A stretch of 64,000 nt of DNA from Torymus aiolomorphi (lineage: Eukaryota; Arthropoda; Insecta; Hymenoptera; Torymidae), in NCBI GenBank assembly GCA_036365515.1, contig CM070877.1:112670011-112734010 (forward strand), written 5' to 3'. The notes under the pieces were generated by a model, which did not search any database, was not told where the DNA came from, and was given only the letters and a program-made list of their open reading frames with translations. The position numbers were made by a program, and so were the translations under genes. Positions 54,501 through 57,500 of this stretch are shown here, in pieces. The first letter of the stretch is position 1; each line of letters starts with the position of its first letter.

Positions 54501-57500
54501 CGAAAACGTCATATAACCTCCCTCTTAGAAACTATGACGCCTATGCTTGTCTCTCTACTTTTTTCCCGAGTAGTGCTACCTGCGGCTCGAGCGAAGCGAG
54601 GACAGCACACGCAGGTGGTGCTAACCGAGAATAAAGTACTTTAAATTAATGTAAATTAAGTAGAAAAACAGGAATTTGAAGTAATAAAACAAGGGTATGT
54701 ATAAGAATCTAAAGAAAGATTTATATTTATTATTGACTTTTGACCTGATTAATTTTATTCCTATTTTATTTATACAAAATTAAAATCCATTATGTCAATT
54801 TTAATTCGTTTTCATGAAAAAATCGTAGTTTTTATAATTTCAAAACAATACTTGAAGCTTATATCTTCGAAATTAGGACCTATTGATAAAAACTAAAGAC
54901 AATGAGTTCCATTTTTAAATAATGTAAATTAACTTGTAATACTTTTTTAAAAATCTGGGGTCCGTAGCTGTTCCCCTTGTTCCTTTCCGTAAAACAATCC
55001 TTTTTGAGAAAGCATTCTGGTTAAAGGAATTTCTTAAGGAAATTTTTTATGTTAGTAGTAATCTTGGTACAAAGTTAGACGGAATTACTAGTGCTTTAAT
55101 ATCCGTGAAAATTAACTTACATGATCTTCAGAAGTAGCTATTAATAAACTAACAGTGTCTGAAATTTGTTGATGTTTATCTTTCCAAACAGAAATATCTT
55201 GGAAAAATTCCATTTTCTTTTCCTCTGGAAAATTTAAAGCTGGTTCAGCTCTATTTAACCATGATTCAAACTCATCAGATAACACCGACCATTTTCGCCA
55301 ATAAGCTACTACTTCTTCAAGCATACTTTGTACACACCGTAAATCCATTGAAATATTCTTCCACTTATCACCAGTTTCACGAATAAATCTATCAACGTTT
55401 ATACATTCTTCTCGGTCTGTAAAATATTATTAAAATTATTAAATTTTTATTACGTAACGCAGTTAATGAAATAAAATTTGTATGAATTATCTTACCGATG
55501 TCACCTTCTTTTTTGTACTCTTCTACTATCTGTTGCATATCCAAATAAGCTTTTTGAAATTCTTGGAAAATTCGATTTCTTGATACAAAATTTCTATATT
55601 GTTCTAGCATATGATGGACTTCCTCTTCGCTACCATATTTTACACTCCAACTTTTTAGTCTTGTCTCAATAAGGTAAAGAAATGCAACAAGACAACATTT
55701 ATGTTCGAGGAATTTTAATTTTATTCGTCGCTTAGCTGCGCGTATTGGAAGACTATCTAGTCTGGACGAAATATTTGCTAATTGTTCACTTGGTATTTGA
55801 TGTGATAAGGGTGAGGCCCGCGCACGATTAAATTTCTCTACAATACTTGGAAGGTCGAGGAAGAATTTTTTGTGTTCTTCAAGTTTCTGGGAAATGATAC
55901 TTGCCGTTTCTTCAGTCATTTCTTCGGGTATATTGTCATCAGAGTGTAAGAGGGATTCAGCATGTGCTAACCATCGTCCAACTTCCCCTAATTCACCGGG
56001 CAACAATGAATCGAGTATCCACAGCCACCTTAGCATCTATTAAAATAATAAGTTACAAATGAGCCACTCGGAATATTATTGTTTATTTTTAGGAATGTTG
56101 CTCTACAGTGATATTTATTGTGTATATTTTAAGTATTTACACAAAATTTTATATTTCATTAGGTTTTTATATCACAAAGTCATAGGCTTCCCAACTAATA
56201 ATTATGTTTAGCATCGGATCAAAGGTAATTTCTGACTGATGTAAAAATTATAGTTTTCATCAAAAAGTTATATCTAATATTTTTTCCAATGGAAAAGTGA
56301 TAAATTGTGAAAAATGTTGATAAATATGTATTTTTACGTGGAAACTAGTCTTGCTATTAATCTATTTACTATACTGTACAGTTCAGGTTATACTATTTTT
56401 ATTGATTAATATATAAGTAACGTAAGGCATAAACTAAGTCTACTGACTCAGATAACGTTAGATCACACAAGGAGAGTGTTCATTTCAGGTCGCTAAATCA
56501 CTTCCAACTTAAAGTTATGGTCCAAGATACTCTAATATAAAGCAAACCGTGTAGCCTATTACATTTTTAATTACATATATTGTTAACTATACATATTTTG
56601 AATACAATTTTAATGAATTCCTTGAAAGAAAATCTCCGCATTGAGCACCGCAATAATGATATTTAGTAAAAATTTAGAGAAAACAAGTTTTGATTTGATT
56701 TGCTTGCAATTATTCCCACGCGTTTTACATGTTTTTATCAGAGTATATTTTTGAGAATATATTATATTTTCGGTTAAACACCGAAAACGCATTGAAATTA
56801 TCTACTGTACACAGTGTTAAGAGGAAAAATCACTTAAACAATTACAAATGAGCAAAACTGTTTAAGTTTTGTGAATCCAAAATTGTTACTCCAATAAAGT
56901 GCTAGCTAGATCTCTTTAGTATTTCCCAATGAAATAATTCAGCCAATAGTAATTTCTCAAATCTCAAATCCGTAAAATTTTAAAAATATTTGCATGAAAA
57001 TACATATTTAACATCTAAATGATTATACTTACAAGTAACTCCAATGTTTTCCATAAGCTCTGAATATGACTCCAAGATTCTCGAGTTATACTAACCATGC
57101 TGGGAGTATCAACTAAATCTTGTAACTTATAGTAACTCAAAGATTTTTCATCAACTTCGCTTTTATACATTAGATAATCCTTGAAAATAAAAGTCTTAGT
57201 AGCATAGAAAATATATAGTAAAATGTTTTATCATAATAATTGCTTATACGTACTTGATAGCTTCTCGAAAAAGTACCAGCTCTGTCAAATTGATCGAGTT
57301 CAGCTGTTTTATTACTTAACCAATGCAAGAGTAGATTATATTCTTCTTGCACAGCGGCATATGAATTTCCTCCTGAAGTCTTAGGTTCAGGATATTTATG
57401 TAGGAATTGGGCGACGTAAGTCATTATACACTTCTCATCAGGCTGTGGCACATCGACGTCCTCGGGATCCAGAAGCTTAGCAATTCCGAGTTCACTTTCA

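Larger units (their letters stand above)
53383..55120 (-). other. Intron (1.74 kb) carrying several palindromic elements
   Basis: It contains a palindrome-rich stretch at about 53489-53680 and a cluster at about 54188-54640 (listed separately). The rest is AT-rich and featureless. Confidence 0.7.
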